Shown one piece after another: positions 1 to 29,420 of a stretch of DNA of 64,000 nucleotides (its first letter is position 1; every line of letters starts with the position of its first letter). The stretch is from Rapana venosa. Taxonomy: Eukaryota > Mollusca > Gastropoda > Neogastropoda > Muricidae. A program made the position numbers and the translations under genes. The notes beneath the pieces were generated by a model. It was not told the origin of the DNA, did no database searches, and was given only the letters and a program-made list of their open reading frames with translations. The stretch spans positions 76,546,567 through 76,610,566 of the forward strand of contig CM054134.1 in assembly GCA_028751875.1 (NCBI GenBank), written 5' to 3'.

Positions 1-109
1 GTGCCAGTGGGAACAGATGCCAATTTACAAAACCGCACACACACTGGGACTGGGTGTAAAAAAGCACATAAGTGCTTATTCCATTATCCTCGATATAAAA
101 GAAGAAACT
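1..109 (+). repeat. SINE family A, 3' fragment
   Basis: Matches the 3' part of family A: GGGAACAGATG, CACACACTGGGACT, AAAAAAGCACATAAGTGCTT and CCTCGATATAAAAG. It is cut by the window edge. Confidence 0.75.
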
Positions 110-824
110 AAAAATAAACTATCCCCGCCACAGCCATATCCAGATTTAAAAATAAACCATCCCTGCCACAGCCATATCCAGATTTGTTATGTCGCATCCC
201 CAGGGTCGAAAGTCTACAGGGAGCCCATCAATTTCAGGCCGCTGTGGGGTCACCAACCACAGGGGCCCTGCACTGCTGCTGGGTCACTTTGGTGGTATTC
301 AGGGCTAGGGCAAGAATTGTTTTAACATGAAGACTTACAAGCCCATGGAATGTCAGACATTCAGTTTTTTGGGCGGTTTCTCACTATCTCTCAGGGAAAC
401 TTCGTTTAGTGGAAAGTTTAAAAAAAAGAAAAAGAGATACTGTAGTGACCTAAGTCAGTTCTGATAACTGATGATTCTTGGTACAAATGAACTCTTTTTT
501 CTTTCTTAAACTAACAAAAGATCTAAGTATTTCGGCAACTGCTCTTCATGTAAGCTATGGGTCGACCAAAAATGTTTTTTTGTAACTAAAATTAATGATC
601 TGAGTTGCGAGTTTAAAACTGGATCCGCTTCAGCCAACATCAGCAATTTCGGATTATCCACATCTCTGTTACACTGTGTGTGTGTGTGTGTGTGTATGTG
701 TGTTAGAATAGTCACCGATAAACGGCACTGGCTAGATTATACAGCATTTAGATTAAGAACAACTTGGTTTCAATACAAACAAAAGATGCTTTGGTGTTTT
801 TTTTCTTCTTCTTTATCTTTTTCG
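110..824. other. Upstream intergenic, nothing recognised
   Basis: AT-rich sequence without a supportable gene. A TG run is at 677-702. Confidence 0.4.
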
Positions 825-1200
825 TTCTCCAGCCAGGGCTCCGAGGTTCACCAATGGTCAAGATTTTCGTGTATGCGACCGTTATTTCTACCCACCATTA
901 AGGAAGCAGCCGCATTCTGACTTCGGGAATGCAGTTGGAAATTGAACCGATTAATTTTGCCTGGACAGTCGGGAGGTATATCCATCCTTGTTCTCTCCCA
1001 TTTTCAGCTGTCGTGAGTTCTTTCGGTGTGCACAAGTCCTTAAGCACACGGTCCGACAGGTTTACAATCTCCTCCGAAAGACGTAGCATCCAGTTCGATT
1101 TTCCCGCCAAACAGGAAAGGTATGGCAAGGCTGGATGGGAATCGAACCCAGAACCTCATACTTTACCTGTTAGGCAGATGAACGTCTAAACCGCCCTGCC
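825..1200 (-). repeat. tRNA-derived SINE with family B tail
   Basis: On the minus strand the head reads GGCGGTTTAGACGTTCATCT and then GGGTTCGATTCCC (B box). The 3' part ends with the family B tail AATGCGGCTGC..TTAATGGTGGGTA..GACCATTGGTGAACCTCGGA. Confidence 0.75.
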
Positions 1201-1307
1201 ATCTTCCTTTCTATAAATATAATAGTAATAATAATTAGAACAATAGTAATCATTACTATTATCATTATTATTATTATTTGTTTTAGTCAACCTTTGAAAA
1301 AATGTGT

Positions 1308-1391
<84 letters not shown>

Positions 1392-1989
1392 TGTGTGTGT
1401 GTGTGTGTGTGTGTTACTGCAAGCGTCCTACAATTACACACAAACAATTTTTTTTTTAATTTAAGCATATACAACACTTTTATACTGACTGGAGCGTTCC
1501 TGCCAACACATTAATTATGACAATCAGCAGCCATTTATATATTATATAAAATCAACTCAGCGTTAACAGGTAAAATACGGTGTAAGTATTGACTATCTAT
1601 ACTTAAAAAATATAAACACGTCACATTTTTACATCTGTTGATTTTAAATCAATTTTGCTATATTATTGTATTAAATAAACATAAAAGTTTTATGAAATAA
1701 AACAACGATAGCAAGACTTAAGTTGCAAAATCCTATCCAGCAATCTCTCTTATTGCATATAAGAATTGCACTATACTTAGGGTGGCCCGAGAAGCTCAAG
1801 TGGGATGACTTTGCGACCACAGTCCCCAAATCGGAACTATTTCCGCTGGGACTTTAATATAATTTTCAACTCCATCAGATCCTGTCTGGTGAAACGTATT
1901 TCACATGTGTTTGAGGCTACCGTGTACGCCGAGAAGCAGTTAACATCCAGAAACACCTTACTGTTTCAGAAGAATATTTTGATTTATTC
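1201..1989. repeat. AT-rich intergenic with TG/GA compound microsatellite
   Basis: TG, then GA, then TG runs span about 1303-1414. The rest is AT-rich with no recognised feature. Confidence 0.6.
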
Positions 1990-2400
1990 AGTTTATCATA
2001 GCCTTATGGTTAGAGAGCTGCCTCGTGATCTGACGGCCGGGATCGAACCACAACGGAGGCGCTCGTTTTAGGGGATTTTACCCTGAAGTTAACTTCAGTA
2101 CTGACTCCATTCCCTTAAAAATCCTTCGGATGAGGCTACAAAAACCAACGCCTCGTGTGCGAACGAACGCAGGACATCTTGCGCACACATTAAAAACCCG
2201 TTCCACCTTTTGGAAGAGTGGGCCATTTCGTGTTGGTAGAAATGGATGACAATTGTTTTTGAAAGTATGCACACAGATGTGTTTAAACACCATCTCCGAT
2301 GTCGGTATGCGGCTACCTGACTGATGGGTAAAAAAAACCGGTCGCAAATCCGAAACCTCATCATTGGTGAACCTGGGATGTCTAGCCGAGGAAAGAACAA
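1990..2400 (+). repeat. SINE with tRNA-like head, family A middle and family B tail
   Basis: The head TTATGGTTAGAGAGCTGCCT..GGGATCGAACC is followed by family A body (CCTTCGGATGAGGC, GTGTGCGAACG, CATCTTGCGCAC, AGAGTGGGCCATT) and then the family B tail (TATGCGGCTACC..GATGGGTA..ATTGGTGAACCTGGGA). It is a mosaic of two families. Confidence 0.75.
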
Positions 2401-2498
2401 CACACACAAAAAAGAATCCGTGAATCGATGGGGCAGTGTGATGAAATATTCAGGCATTGTATCAGTGACCAAGTTTGCTTGGTGGATCGAGCCCAGCC

Positions 2499-2828
2499 TT
2501 CTTCCTTTTCGTCGAATGGTCAGACAGCAATTACTATTGTCTGTTATATGAGCGAAAATGATTTGCGCTACCGTCAAGCACCTGACAAGTCAGGCCCAGC
2601 CCATCCGACTTCGGCATGGGAAAGAATTATCTTTTAAGTCTTTCTGGAAAAAGGGCAGGTGAATGGACCAAGAAGACAGAAAATAGACAAAAAGGAGGTG
2701 ACAGGAAGAAAAGGAACAAGGCAGAAACAAAGAGAGGGATAGAAAAAAAGGGAATTCCTTGCATAGAATTTCTAAACAGGGGCAATGCTATTTATACTGA
2801 CAGGTCCCTGGCATTCTCACAGGGGAGA
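2499..2828 (+). repeat. Dispersed repeat family C, full copy
   Basis: Conserved blocks: TCGTCGAATGGTCAGACAGC, TATGAGCGAAAATG, CACCTGACAAGTCAGGCCCA, CTTCGGCATGGGA, AGACAGAAAATAGACAAAAA, ATTCCTTGCATAGAATTTC. It ends in a GGGGCAATGCTATTTATACT..GGCATTCTC region. Confidence 0.8.
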
Positions 2829-3786
2829 GCCCATCCTAAGGTGCATGTTACATATTATATTCCAGTCAGTCATGCCATAGACTAACTATACCTGACCCAC
2901 TCTTAATTAAATTCAAGACTTATGTGGTTTTTTCACATATGCTAAAATGTTATGCATGCATTCAGATATAGGACAATGGTTTACAGACTCACCCAAAGGA
3001 ATTTTTTTCTTTTTTAGGGAAGTTGGTGGGGGGGGAGGGGGGGGGGGGTAGAGGAAGTGTGTGTGTGTGTGTGTGTGTGTGGGGGGGGGGGTATTGTCAA
3101 AATTCAAATATTACCCTTTTAATGACTGAAATTTGCGTGATGGTGTCAGGATGTGGTGACGTAAGCATTGATGTCACTGGGCGTGGGACTGTATGTATCT
3201 ATGACTGAAAATCAACATTGCCACGCCCTTCGAAAAGAAGCCATTAAAATCAGCGGACAACAGGTGAACGTTATTCCTTGCAACGATCAATGCAAATTTT
3301 CGCCATTCCAACAGTCTCAAGTTAACACAGACAACACTGACACACCCTCAAACTGATTGTCAAGTGTGCACATAGCGCACGCCCACTCCCACCTTTACCT
3401 TCGCCTTACAATAGTAATCTTAGACATGTGGAGGCTGCACAGGGAAAGCATAATTTATGTGCATTTGCTTTTAAAGATGACTGGACCAGCTTTTGAAGAA
3501 AAGTGATATGCTTGAGACAAAAATTTAATCTAATAAAATAACAGCTGTTCACATTATTTTGGGTTTAAATCAACAGTGGAACTATAATTTAGGAAAGATT
3601 GTTTCAAACCGGTAACCTGGTGAAATTTTAAGACAATGGCATGCCATATGTATATATGTAGAATCTTGTAGCAGAAATTGCTCTAGACCCTCGGAAATTA
3701 GCTTACACATCAAAGAAGAAGGTTGGAGGTGGGAGTTAAACACAGAATTGTGGGGAAGGCCTCATACTCACACATACATACATACA

Positions 3787-3844
<58 letters not shown>

Positions 3845-4110
3845 ATTATATATATATGTATATATATATATATATATTTCTCTCTCTATATATATTATAT
3901 ATATATATATATATAGAAAAGGAAATTAGAGGTTGGTGACTGGTCAAATAAATGATTCAGCTTTTAAAACAGCTTGAAAAAATGTCAAGGAAATGGGAAA
4001 CCACAACAATGGAGTTGCTACCCCCCCCTCCCCTCCCCCCCCATCACCCAAGCCCTTCTTTCCCCCAGCCTCTTCTTACATACGTTCTTCTTCCCCCCCC
4101 CACCCCCCCT
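2829..4110. repeat. Intergenic with poly-G, TG and ACAT/TA microsatellites
   Basis: G and TG runs at 3025-3091 and an ACAT array grading into TA at 3769-3925 (cruciform-prone). Otherwise no gene-like signal. Confidence 0.6.
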
Positions 4111-4270
4111 AAACTTTGTTGAGAGTAGATGACCCTTAAACTTCGCTGAGAGTTGTTGGCCCTTAAACTTCGCTGAGAGTTGTTGACCCTTCAACTTCGC
4201 TGAGAGTTGTTGACCCTTAAATTTCGTTGAGAGTTGTGGACCCTTCAACTTTTGCTGGTAGTTGTTGGTC
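4111..4270. repeat. 28-bp minisatellite, about six copies
   Basis: Tandem unit CTTAAACTTCGCTGAGAGTTG plus TTGACC with a few substitutions per copy. Confidence 0.85.
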
Positions 4271-4502
4271 AAAACACAAGGTTAGGTAAAGAGAGGGAAA
4301 AGACCCCAACCCTGCTCATTAATTTCTTTTTCATCTACAGGAAGTAAACTTTCTCGCCAGTTGTTTGTTTATTTTTTGGTATGTGTTTGTCTTTGGTTGG
4401 GTTTGGGATATTATTTTGTTTTGGGGTTGTTGTTGTTGTTGTTGTTTTTAGTTTGTTTTGATTAAAGGGTAATCTGGCTTAGAGCTTGTCCATCATAACT
4501 TA

Positions 4503-4614
4503 GATTACGTGGATTCGGTTTATGTTAACGACACATAAATGATTACGTGGATTCGGTTTATGTTAACGACACATAAATGATTACGTGGATTCGGTTTAGT
4601 TAACGACACATAAA
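4503..4614. repeat. 38-bp tandem repeat, three copies
   Basis: Units start GATTACGTGGATTCGGTTTA and end GACACATAAAT; the first two are identical and the third lacks two bases. Confidence 0.9.
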
Positions 4615-4994
4615 TCAGGGTTGCACCTCCTAAACCTGGGCTGATCATAAACATAAAGTGGTAATACTCACTTTTGCTCAACTCGTGTGTCCCCGCCACG
4701 CCCGCCGACTGGGGTTCTTCTAAACAGGTTCAGTCCATTTTTCTTTTAATGCGGGGTCATGGTCATCAAATTGCACTTGTCGTCCGTTGTTCAAACAAGT
4801 GGCCTTTCTACTGCCCTTTCTTTCTCTCTGTCTGTCCGTCTTAACTTTTTAAAGTGCTGCGTTTGTTACTGTATAGTCAGTGGAGAAGAATGTTAATTGA
4901 TCATCTGGTGGTCGTCCCCAGTACTGTGTTTTTCTCTTATTCTGTCCTTGACATTTTGTGCGTGCGGAGACAGAGAAGAAGGGAGGGAGTTAAA

Positions 4995-5052
<58 letters not shown>

Positions 5053-5200
5053 TTTGGAGATTAGTGGACGAGTGTTCTTTATGACCTGGACTTAGGCCCT
5101 TGAAAGTTCTCTCAGGTACAAATGCTCACCCACGTATGTCTTCCTCTCAGTTCCCCCCACCCCTCAAATACAAATGCAGACATGAAAAGTAATAAATAAC
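4615..5200. repeat. Intergenic with GA microsatellite
   Basis: GA run at about 4997-5050. No gene recognised. Confidence 0.5.
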
Positions 5201-5202
5201 TG

Positions 5203-5300
5203 GTGGCGTTGCTCATGTGGCGACGCGCTCTACCCGGGGAGAGCAGTCCGAATATCATCCAGAGAAATCTGCCGTGGCTTAAAAGTTCTATTCAATAAAT
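5203..5300 (+). repeat. SINE family E, 3' part
   Basis: GGTGGCGTTGCTCATGTGGC, GACGCGCTCTACCCGGGGAG and AGAAATCTGCCGTGGCTTAAAA match the family E 3' end. Confidence 0.75.
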
Positions 5301-5334
5301 ACGAATCAACCTTTCCCCAGGTCTACAGTACCTC

Positions 5335-5990
5335 CAAGTCAATGTTTCCCTAACGTCTGTGTTCCCTAACGTCTGTGTTCTGTCAGGAATACATTCTCTC
5401 GCATCTACGTGTCTGCGTTTTTCCCCTGCGTATCTGTACCCTAGGTCTGTGGTTCCCTAAAGGGACCATTGTCACTATAGATGGATTTATTCTCACAGGT
5501 CTGTGTTTCATCAAACGTGTGTTTGACAAGATCTGTGTTTCCTCATGTATACACTCCCCGAAATCTGAATTTCCCTAAGTTCACATCTCAAGAAGTATGT
5601 ACTCCTTAAGGTATCCATTCCACCTTGTCTGTGTTGTTCCGCTATCCAAATTCATGTTCCGTCATGCCACTGTTTTTGTTTTTGTTTCAACAAATCTCGT
5701 AATTTTTTTTTTTTACTCTGTGTTTTGACATGTGACAAAATAAGGACATGCTGTGGCTTGCAGTAATGTAACAGAACATGACAAGACGTTGGGTGAGGCA
5801 ACATGACATAACATATGACAGTGTCACGTCACGTGCCGTTTATGGCAGGATGGGACTTGACAAAACACGACGCCATAATATGACACGACACAACTGTGAG
5901 ATGGCGCGTTATCACGGTGGACACATGAGATGATAGACACGATGACGTCGTGGGTGGCTTGATGGGGGGTCTGTGACTGAACATGATCTG
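5335..5990. repeat. Degenerate short-unit tandem repeats
   Basis: From 5335 to 5640 the phrase TCTGTGTTCCCTAA recurs about every 20-30 bp with decay. From 5720 to 5990 an ACATGACA-like phrase recurs. Both look like old minisatellites; nothing codes. Confidence 0.5.
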
Positions 5991-6209
5991 ACGGGACTCA
6001 GGCAAGGAAAGATACTTCCAAGTACAGCACAAATACATCCATGTGTGTTGGTGGTGGTCTTAGAGGCAACGCACACCCGTGTAGAAAGCGAAATGTTGCG
6101 TATCCGATCCCCTTTTAATTCCTCTAACCCCTGTTCCGTACCTTCAAGGCTGTTTGAGATTACGTGAAACGGTACACCGAGGACCTGTATGCAACTCACT
6201 TGTACGCTG

Positions 6210-6509
6210 TAGAAAAATGCAAACAAACAAACAAACACACAAACAAACAAACCCAGTATGGCAACACAAGAGTTTTCCCTGGTTAAAAAAACTATGTTTA
6301 AAAAAGTCACTTTTATAGGAAAAGAAGTAATAATACTGATAATAACGACTCCGACAATAACAAGAACAACAACGCTGATGATGATGATAACAATGGTGAT
6401 TGTAATAAGAATAGTAATAATGATGATGATGATGATGGTTAGGATGATGACAACAACAGTGATGATGATAATAATTATAACAATAAGCATACTACTACTA
6501 CTACTACTA

Positions 6510-6568
<59 letters not shown>

Positions 6569-6614
6569 ACTACTACTACTACTACTCGTGCTGCTACTAC
6601 TGTTGCTGCTGTTG

Positions 6615-6675
<61 letters not shown>

Positions 6676-6715
6676 TACTACCACCAACAAAACAATGACA
6701 ACAATAATAATAATG
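6210..6715. repeat. AAAC and ATG/CTG/CTA trinucleotide repeats
   Basis: AAAC repeats at 6217-6250, then AT/ATG-rich sequence, then CTG and CTA runs at 6490-6680. Long poly-Leu, poly-Ser or poly-Val frames across it are repeat artefacts. Confidence 0.85.
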
Positions 6716-6721
6716 AGCGAT

Positions 6722-7058
6722 AGACGCCGTGGCGGAATGGTTAGGACCGCTCGAGTTCAATCCCATGGGTCCACGAAGTCGTGGGTTCGAATCTCGGCGG
6801 TGTCTGGTGAATTAAGTGTGGATTTTTACGATCTTCCAGATCAACTTCAACTGCAGACCTGCCAGTGCCTTAATTTCCTTCGTGTACGTGTATATACATT
6901 TGTAGAAGATTAAATAATATGTACGTGAAAGATCCCGTAATTCATATCAGCGTGCGGTTGGAATGCGGCTACCTTCATGGTGGGCAAAAAAAACCCGGTT
7001 GTATATTCAAAATCTCACGATTGGTGAACCTAGGAGCTGTTGCCAAGGAACGAAAAAA
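6722..7058 (+). repeat. tRNA-derived SINE with family B tail, full
   Basis: The head CGCCGTGGCGGAATGGTTAG..GTGGGTTCGAATCTCGGCGG looks like a Leu/Ser-type tRNA with a B box. The body has ATCTTCCAGATCAACTTCAA, CTGCCAGTGCCTTAATTTCC and AAAGATCCCGTAAT; the tail is AATGCGGCTACC..GGTGAACCTAGGAGC. It sits directly upstream of the GAT array and chitinase exon 1. Confidence 0.85.
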
Positions 7059-7059
7059 A

Positions 7060-7246
7060 TGATGCTGGTGATGACAAGATGGTGATGATGATGATGATCC
7101 TGATGATGATGATGACAAGATGGTGATGACGACGATGCTGCTGCTGAAAAGACGATGATAAGATGACGACGACGACGATGATGATGCTGATGATGACAAG
7201 ATGCTGATGCTGACAAGATGATGATGATGATGATGATGATGAGAAG
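7060..7246. repeat. GAT/GAC trinucleotide array before chitinase exon 1
   Basis: GATGATGAT and GACGACGAC runs continue to the start codon at 7247, ending in eight GAT, then GAG AAG ATG. Confidence 0.9.
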
Positions 7247-24641
<17,395 letters not shown>

Positions 24642-26340
24642 AGAACAGATTTGTGACTGTCCCTGGGCTTTTGATGCCCAGCAAGAATTTGTCTGCACTT
24701 TCTTAGTGTTTACATGAGTGTGTTTTGTTGTTAGTATAAAATAGTTTTGTTGTTTATTACAGCAAAAAACAACTGGAAAATAGTACCTACCAGACAGAGA
24801 AAGAGAAGTTTTGCAGAGTAACATGTTTCGGAATCAGGATTTCAATCTTTATAATTATGATTTTTGTGCTGGTTTGGTTTGTATGACAGGGGTTGGGTTG
24901 GCTGGGACTGGTTAGAACCAGCAAATGTACAAAAATTGGTTAAACACAGCTTTCTGAACTTTTCTTTCTCAAGAAACCAGAATCCTACTGATCCTGTGGC
25001 AGAACTGGGTCATTGGATGGTATGTTATCTGTTTGCATATATTATTGGAAGTAAGTTTTCTGTTGTTATTTATACTCTAGGTGGCTACCTTGATCATTTA
25101 TGTATAAACAATGTATGGCAAGCAGTATGAAATATTGGTGACAACTGTTCTGTTATGGTTTGACCAGAATATTTCAGCTAAAGGTGGTGCATTGTCTTTT
25201 GTAGTGAATACAGTTTTTTGTTTGTTTTGTTTTAAAAGACATATCAGAACAATTGTCATTTTGAAAAAAAACAACAGGGGGCATCTGCCATTTCTTTTCC
25301 TTCACAGTTTTTCTTGTATAGTTGAAGTTGTTATCTTTTGTTTATGTGCATATATATACTGTGTCTTAATAGTATATGGCTAGTGGCAGCATAATATTAT
25401 GTAAATATATCAGACGGATCAGAGTAAAGCAGAATGTTTAACTAATATTTAGATTTAAAATTTCCATTACAATTCTTATCTTCTTATGTAATGTTGATCT
25501 CACAATACCCAAAGATAAGAGGAAACAAATGACATAAAAACAAATTCACAAGGTATACATAGTATTTAAAAAAAAAAAAGTTTTCGAACCACTGTGGTTA
25601 AAATCATTAAAAGCAACAAGTGTTGTTGCCGTAATTGACATGAATGATACACAGTAATTTTATGCAAAAATCAATTTTTTATTTGAACTTAGCATGTTTT
25701 TCAGTCTGTTTAATCCTGTCTTCTAAAAGAAGATGGTCAGAACAGCTTGTGTGTCAATACATTAACAACACAAGCGCTTCAATTTGTGTACTTTACAAGA
25801 TTCAGCACTATGTAAAGTCCGTACTTTACTATCATCATTATTGTCATCTTATTCTGAATTGTTGGGTACTTTCAGGAACTAAGATTTTGTGGCATAGCTT
25901 CCAAGCACATGTGTACAACAGCATGTTTTCTGTCCTTCACATGTACAAAACCATGTACTGTCAAGGGTGAAATGATCCACAATGTGGAAAGTAAGTCCTG
26001 GTTTCAAAGATCACAGTAGGGTGCACTACTGTGTATCTTTTCTTGATATAACACACACACACTCTCTCTGACAGATAAAAGCTAAGTGTACTACTGATCA
26101 ATATTCATGACATTGCAAGCAAATCAATAAAGGCTAAGAGAGCATTTAGCTTTCATTTACTAATGTGGATTACTTAGTTCTTTAAAAAAAAATTTTTGTT
26201 ACATTACTACATAAACAGAAAGGTTTCAGTTTTGGAGTGGGTTGGGAGGGTTTGCGTTTTGTTGTTTTTGTTTTTGTTTTGTTTTCACACCATTTCCAGA
26301 CCTTTGTCAGAGTAATAAACTGATATCTTTCACTGAAAAT
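24642..26340 (+). other. Probable chitinase 3' UTR and downstream
   Basis: The sequence is AT-rich with no coding signal. AATAAA occurs at 26126-26131 and 26314-26319, just before an antisense SINE at 26435. Either could serve the chitinase mRNA; transcript ends cannot be read from sequence alone. Confidence 0.4.
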
Positions 26341-26434
26341 ATTGTGTTATCTTTTTGCTTCCCTCCCCCCCCATGCTCTGATCTGCTTCACCTGCTCTGT
26401 ATGTGTGTGTGTGTGTGTGTGTATTCATTCTTTT

Positions 26435-26762
26435 ATATTGAGGATAATGGACTAAACACTCATGCTTTTTTTTTTTTACATTCAGTCCCCGTGTGTATGC
26501 AATTTTGTAAATTTTGTCATCCGTTCTACCAGCACACAATGGCCTACTCTTTTGAAAAGTGTATCAGGATTTAATGTGTGCGCAAGATGTTCTGGGTGTG
26601 TTCGCACACGGGGTCTCGATTTGTCTCATCCGATGGACTTTTAGGGGGAGTGTAGTCTGTACTGATGTTACTCCAGGGGAAGAATCCCCTTGAACGGGAT
26701 TTGAACATGGGTTGTCGGATTGCGAGCACAATATCTTAACCACTAGGCTATTCCATCTCCCA
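26435..26762 (-). repeat. SINE family A, full length
   Basis: On the minus strand the head GGAATAGCCTAGTGGTTAAG..CATGTTCAAATCCCGT is degraded, but the body (CATCGGATGAGACAAATCGA, CCCGTGTGCGAACACACCCA, GAGTAGGCCATTGTGTGCTG) is clear. It probably lies at the edge of the chitinase 3' UTR. Confidence 0.88.
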
Positions 26763-27069
26763 ATTGTGTGTGTGTGTGTGTGTGTGTAAATGAAGTAAGA
26801 GCTCAGTCTATACAGTTTACTGCATTTATTTTGACACTAAGTAAAGCGGTAAGAAATCTGGATATACTTGGCAAATGCTGAAAGATATCAAAGATAATTT
26901 TCCAAAAGCCTTACTAAAATTTTATGTTTTTAAAAAAATAATTTATTTTATAGGTTTCTCTACACCTCCAAGGAAATACATGACAAAAATGCCCCAGTGT
27001 TTGAGATGTAACAAAAAGAATGTCTTTAATATCGTTAAAAATAAATGCCCCCCCCCCCCCCCCTCCAAA

Positions 27070-27210
27070 AAAAAGCATGTACACAGGTGTCATGTCTAGA
27101 CACCATTGCCGAAGTCGGAATGCCACCTACCTTAAAATGGTGGGGTAAAACAGCCACATACTTAAAATTTCACCATTGGTAAACCTTGGACCTCTAGCCA
27201 AGGAATGAAA
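27070..27210 (+). repeat. Family B tail fragment
   Basis: ACACAGGTGTCATGTCTAGA, CACCATTGCCGAAGTCGGAA, TAAAATGGTGGGGTAAAACA and ATTGGTAAACCTTGGACCTC. Confidence 0.75.
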
Positions 27211-27749
27211 AAGACACCCCCCCCCCCCCTCCCCCACACAAAACATGCATACAACATACAAACATAAATTGAGAAAACAAAAGCGTAGGAGCTGATTCTC
27301 TTCTTTTATTCCCAATGTGTACACACAAACAATTGTTGAATGCATAATTTCACTTTCAGAACTTCTCACATCAACTGATTAACTTTTACATATTTTACAA
27401 CTTTTCACACTGATTGTTTTTCTTTCACATCATCATTCACATCACCCCCTCTCTCTCTCTCTTGTTTTTCTTCAACATAACATTAATTGCAAATATTCAT
27501 TTCTGAAAACACATACACACAACACATACAAATCTCGCATGGTGATAGACAAGTTCAGCTCTCTCTCTCCAACCACACAAGTCGCACCTTGCTGCAGAAC
27601 ACAATAAATTCATGACATATTATTCAATACATTCAACGCCTGAGGGGAAGGGAAGAATGACATGTAAACATAACAAAGCCACAGTCCTCAACCTTGCCAC
27701 TTCATAAGACCATCCTCTAACAACTCTTAAAAAAAAAAAATGTAAAGCC

Positions 27750-28048
27750 ACATAACATGTCGATCGATGGTCTTGAGGTAACATAATTATCTGCCTTGAA
27801 AGTGAAAAGTCCAGGTTAAAAGTGTGTGGTGGTTCGATCCCTGTTTCAGTGTTTGTGCCTGAAACTTTCCTTTCATCCACTAGACCCTGAGTGGTGGTCT
27901 GGGTGCTTGTCTTTCGGATAAGATGATTAACCCAAGTCCTGTATGCATCGTGCATTTTGTGTACGTAAAAGAACCCATGGAAACAACAGAGTTGCCCCCG
28001 CCAAAATTCTGTAGAAGAAAAAAGCCATTCTGAAAGGGAAACAAAAAT
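27750..28048 (+). repeat. SINE family E, 5' part
   Basis: Head GATGGTCTTGAGGTAACATA..GTGGTGGTTCGATCCCTGTT, then CTTTCATCCACTAGACCCTG, TTGTCTTTCGGATAAGATGA, GTACGTAAAAGAACCCATGG and GCCAAAATTCTGTAGAAGAA. Confidence 0.85.
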
Positions 28049-29279
28049 ACACATGCAGAGCAAACTTAATTTCATGCCTACAAATTTGCCATGACTTAAA
28101 ATGGTATACTAATCCTCAAAAAAAGAAGAAAACATTTTTTTTTAAAGAAAAAAACAAGATAATTTGAAATTACAACACTAAATACATTCAAAAGGACCAT
28201 AAAAGCAAACACCACTGCAGCTCAGACAAATAAATAAGTGTTGACATAATCAATAGTACATCGACACAAAATCACTTCTGCCGCAGCAGAACAGAGCTGA
28301 CAATACAATACATTACATCACACACTCAAAACCGGGAGTAAAGAGAAATATGAAGGAGGAGAAGAATGGTTAAAAAGGAAATGAAAGAGGAATGGACTGG
28401 GAGGAGGACATAACTTATACATAAGAGAGAGATTGACTACAGGAAGTCACACACACACACACAAAAGTGACAAAAATGAGAAAATACTGATTTTCAACAA
28501 AAAAGAATGTGGAGATTTGGCTTATTCTGAAAGAGCCTCCTGCACCAAAGTAGGAGAGAGACAGAGACAGAGAGAGAAGCCATGGAAATGTGAAGAGATG
28601 AGACCAGGCAGAAATGTTCAAGTGAAAGGTAACAGAAAACAAAGATACAAATAAACAACCCCCCCCCCCCCCCCCCCCCCCAACCACACAGAGCAACACA
28701 TGCACGCACACACAGACACTTTATTTGAATAGCTTCAATTTCTTACATTTCATCAAATACTTCAAGGAAACAAACCAATTTCAGAATTTGGTAAACAACT
28801 GACAAACAACTTATATATATATACATACATAAGACATGGCACTTTAAACAAGTTACAGGGTTTTTGTTTTTCTTTTTTAATCGAAACACTGTTTTCCAAA
28901 CATTATTTACTATTAACAAACACTCACACATACTCTCTCACCTGGCCCTTTCCAACATGTCTACCTCTCCTTTCCCTACACCTCCTCAGTTCTGATTTGA
29001 TGAAACTGAATCCAAATGCTGCAGATGACTGAGTAACAGAACAACGAAGACTCAAAAAACAAACCATGGCAGGAACACGCACCATTTCAAGTTCAATCCT
29101 GGCTCGATCACATCTTAACACCCAATCTCACTATCCACGCACTTTTCTGGCAGCGTGTGAGGACAGAGTAGGATCAGTATTTTCAAATAGCCAGTCAGGC
29201 AGCACTGATCTCAAAGACCACTTTCTGCTCTACAGCGAGAGAGAGAAAAAAAGGTTTGATTAATATAACATTCCTAGGA
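28049..29279. other. Region downstream of both genes, mostly unique
   Basis: AT-rich, with a C run at 28659-28681 and TTTATT (minus-strand AATAAA) near 28719. No gene recognised. Confidence 0.4.
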
Positions 29280-29420
29280 ATGATCTACATAAACCTGGAC
29301 ACACATATTAAACCTCAACCATCCCCAAAGATGGGGTGCGGCTACCTACATAGTAGGGTTAAAAACAGTCACACAAATCTCAACGTTGCTGAACTTGGGA
29401 GGTGTAGCGGAGGAATGGAA
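29280..29420 (+). repeat. Family B tail fragment
   Basis: GGGGTGCGGCTACCTACATA, GTAGGGTTAAAAACAGTCAC and GCTGAACTTGGGAGGTGTAG match the family B 3' end. Confidence 0.7.

Noticed and set aside
929..1189. 86-residue plus-strand frame
   Set aside because: It lies wholly in an antisense tRNA-derived SINE.
5912..6766. 284-residue minus-strand frame with poly-Ser and poly-Ile
   Set aside because: It spans CTG/CTA and ATG trinucleotide repeats; there is no domain and the complementary frames are equally open.
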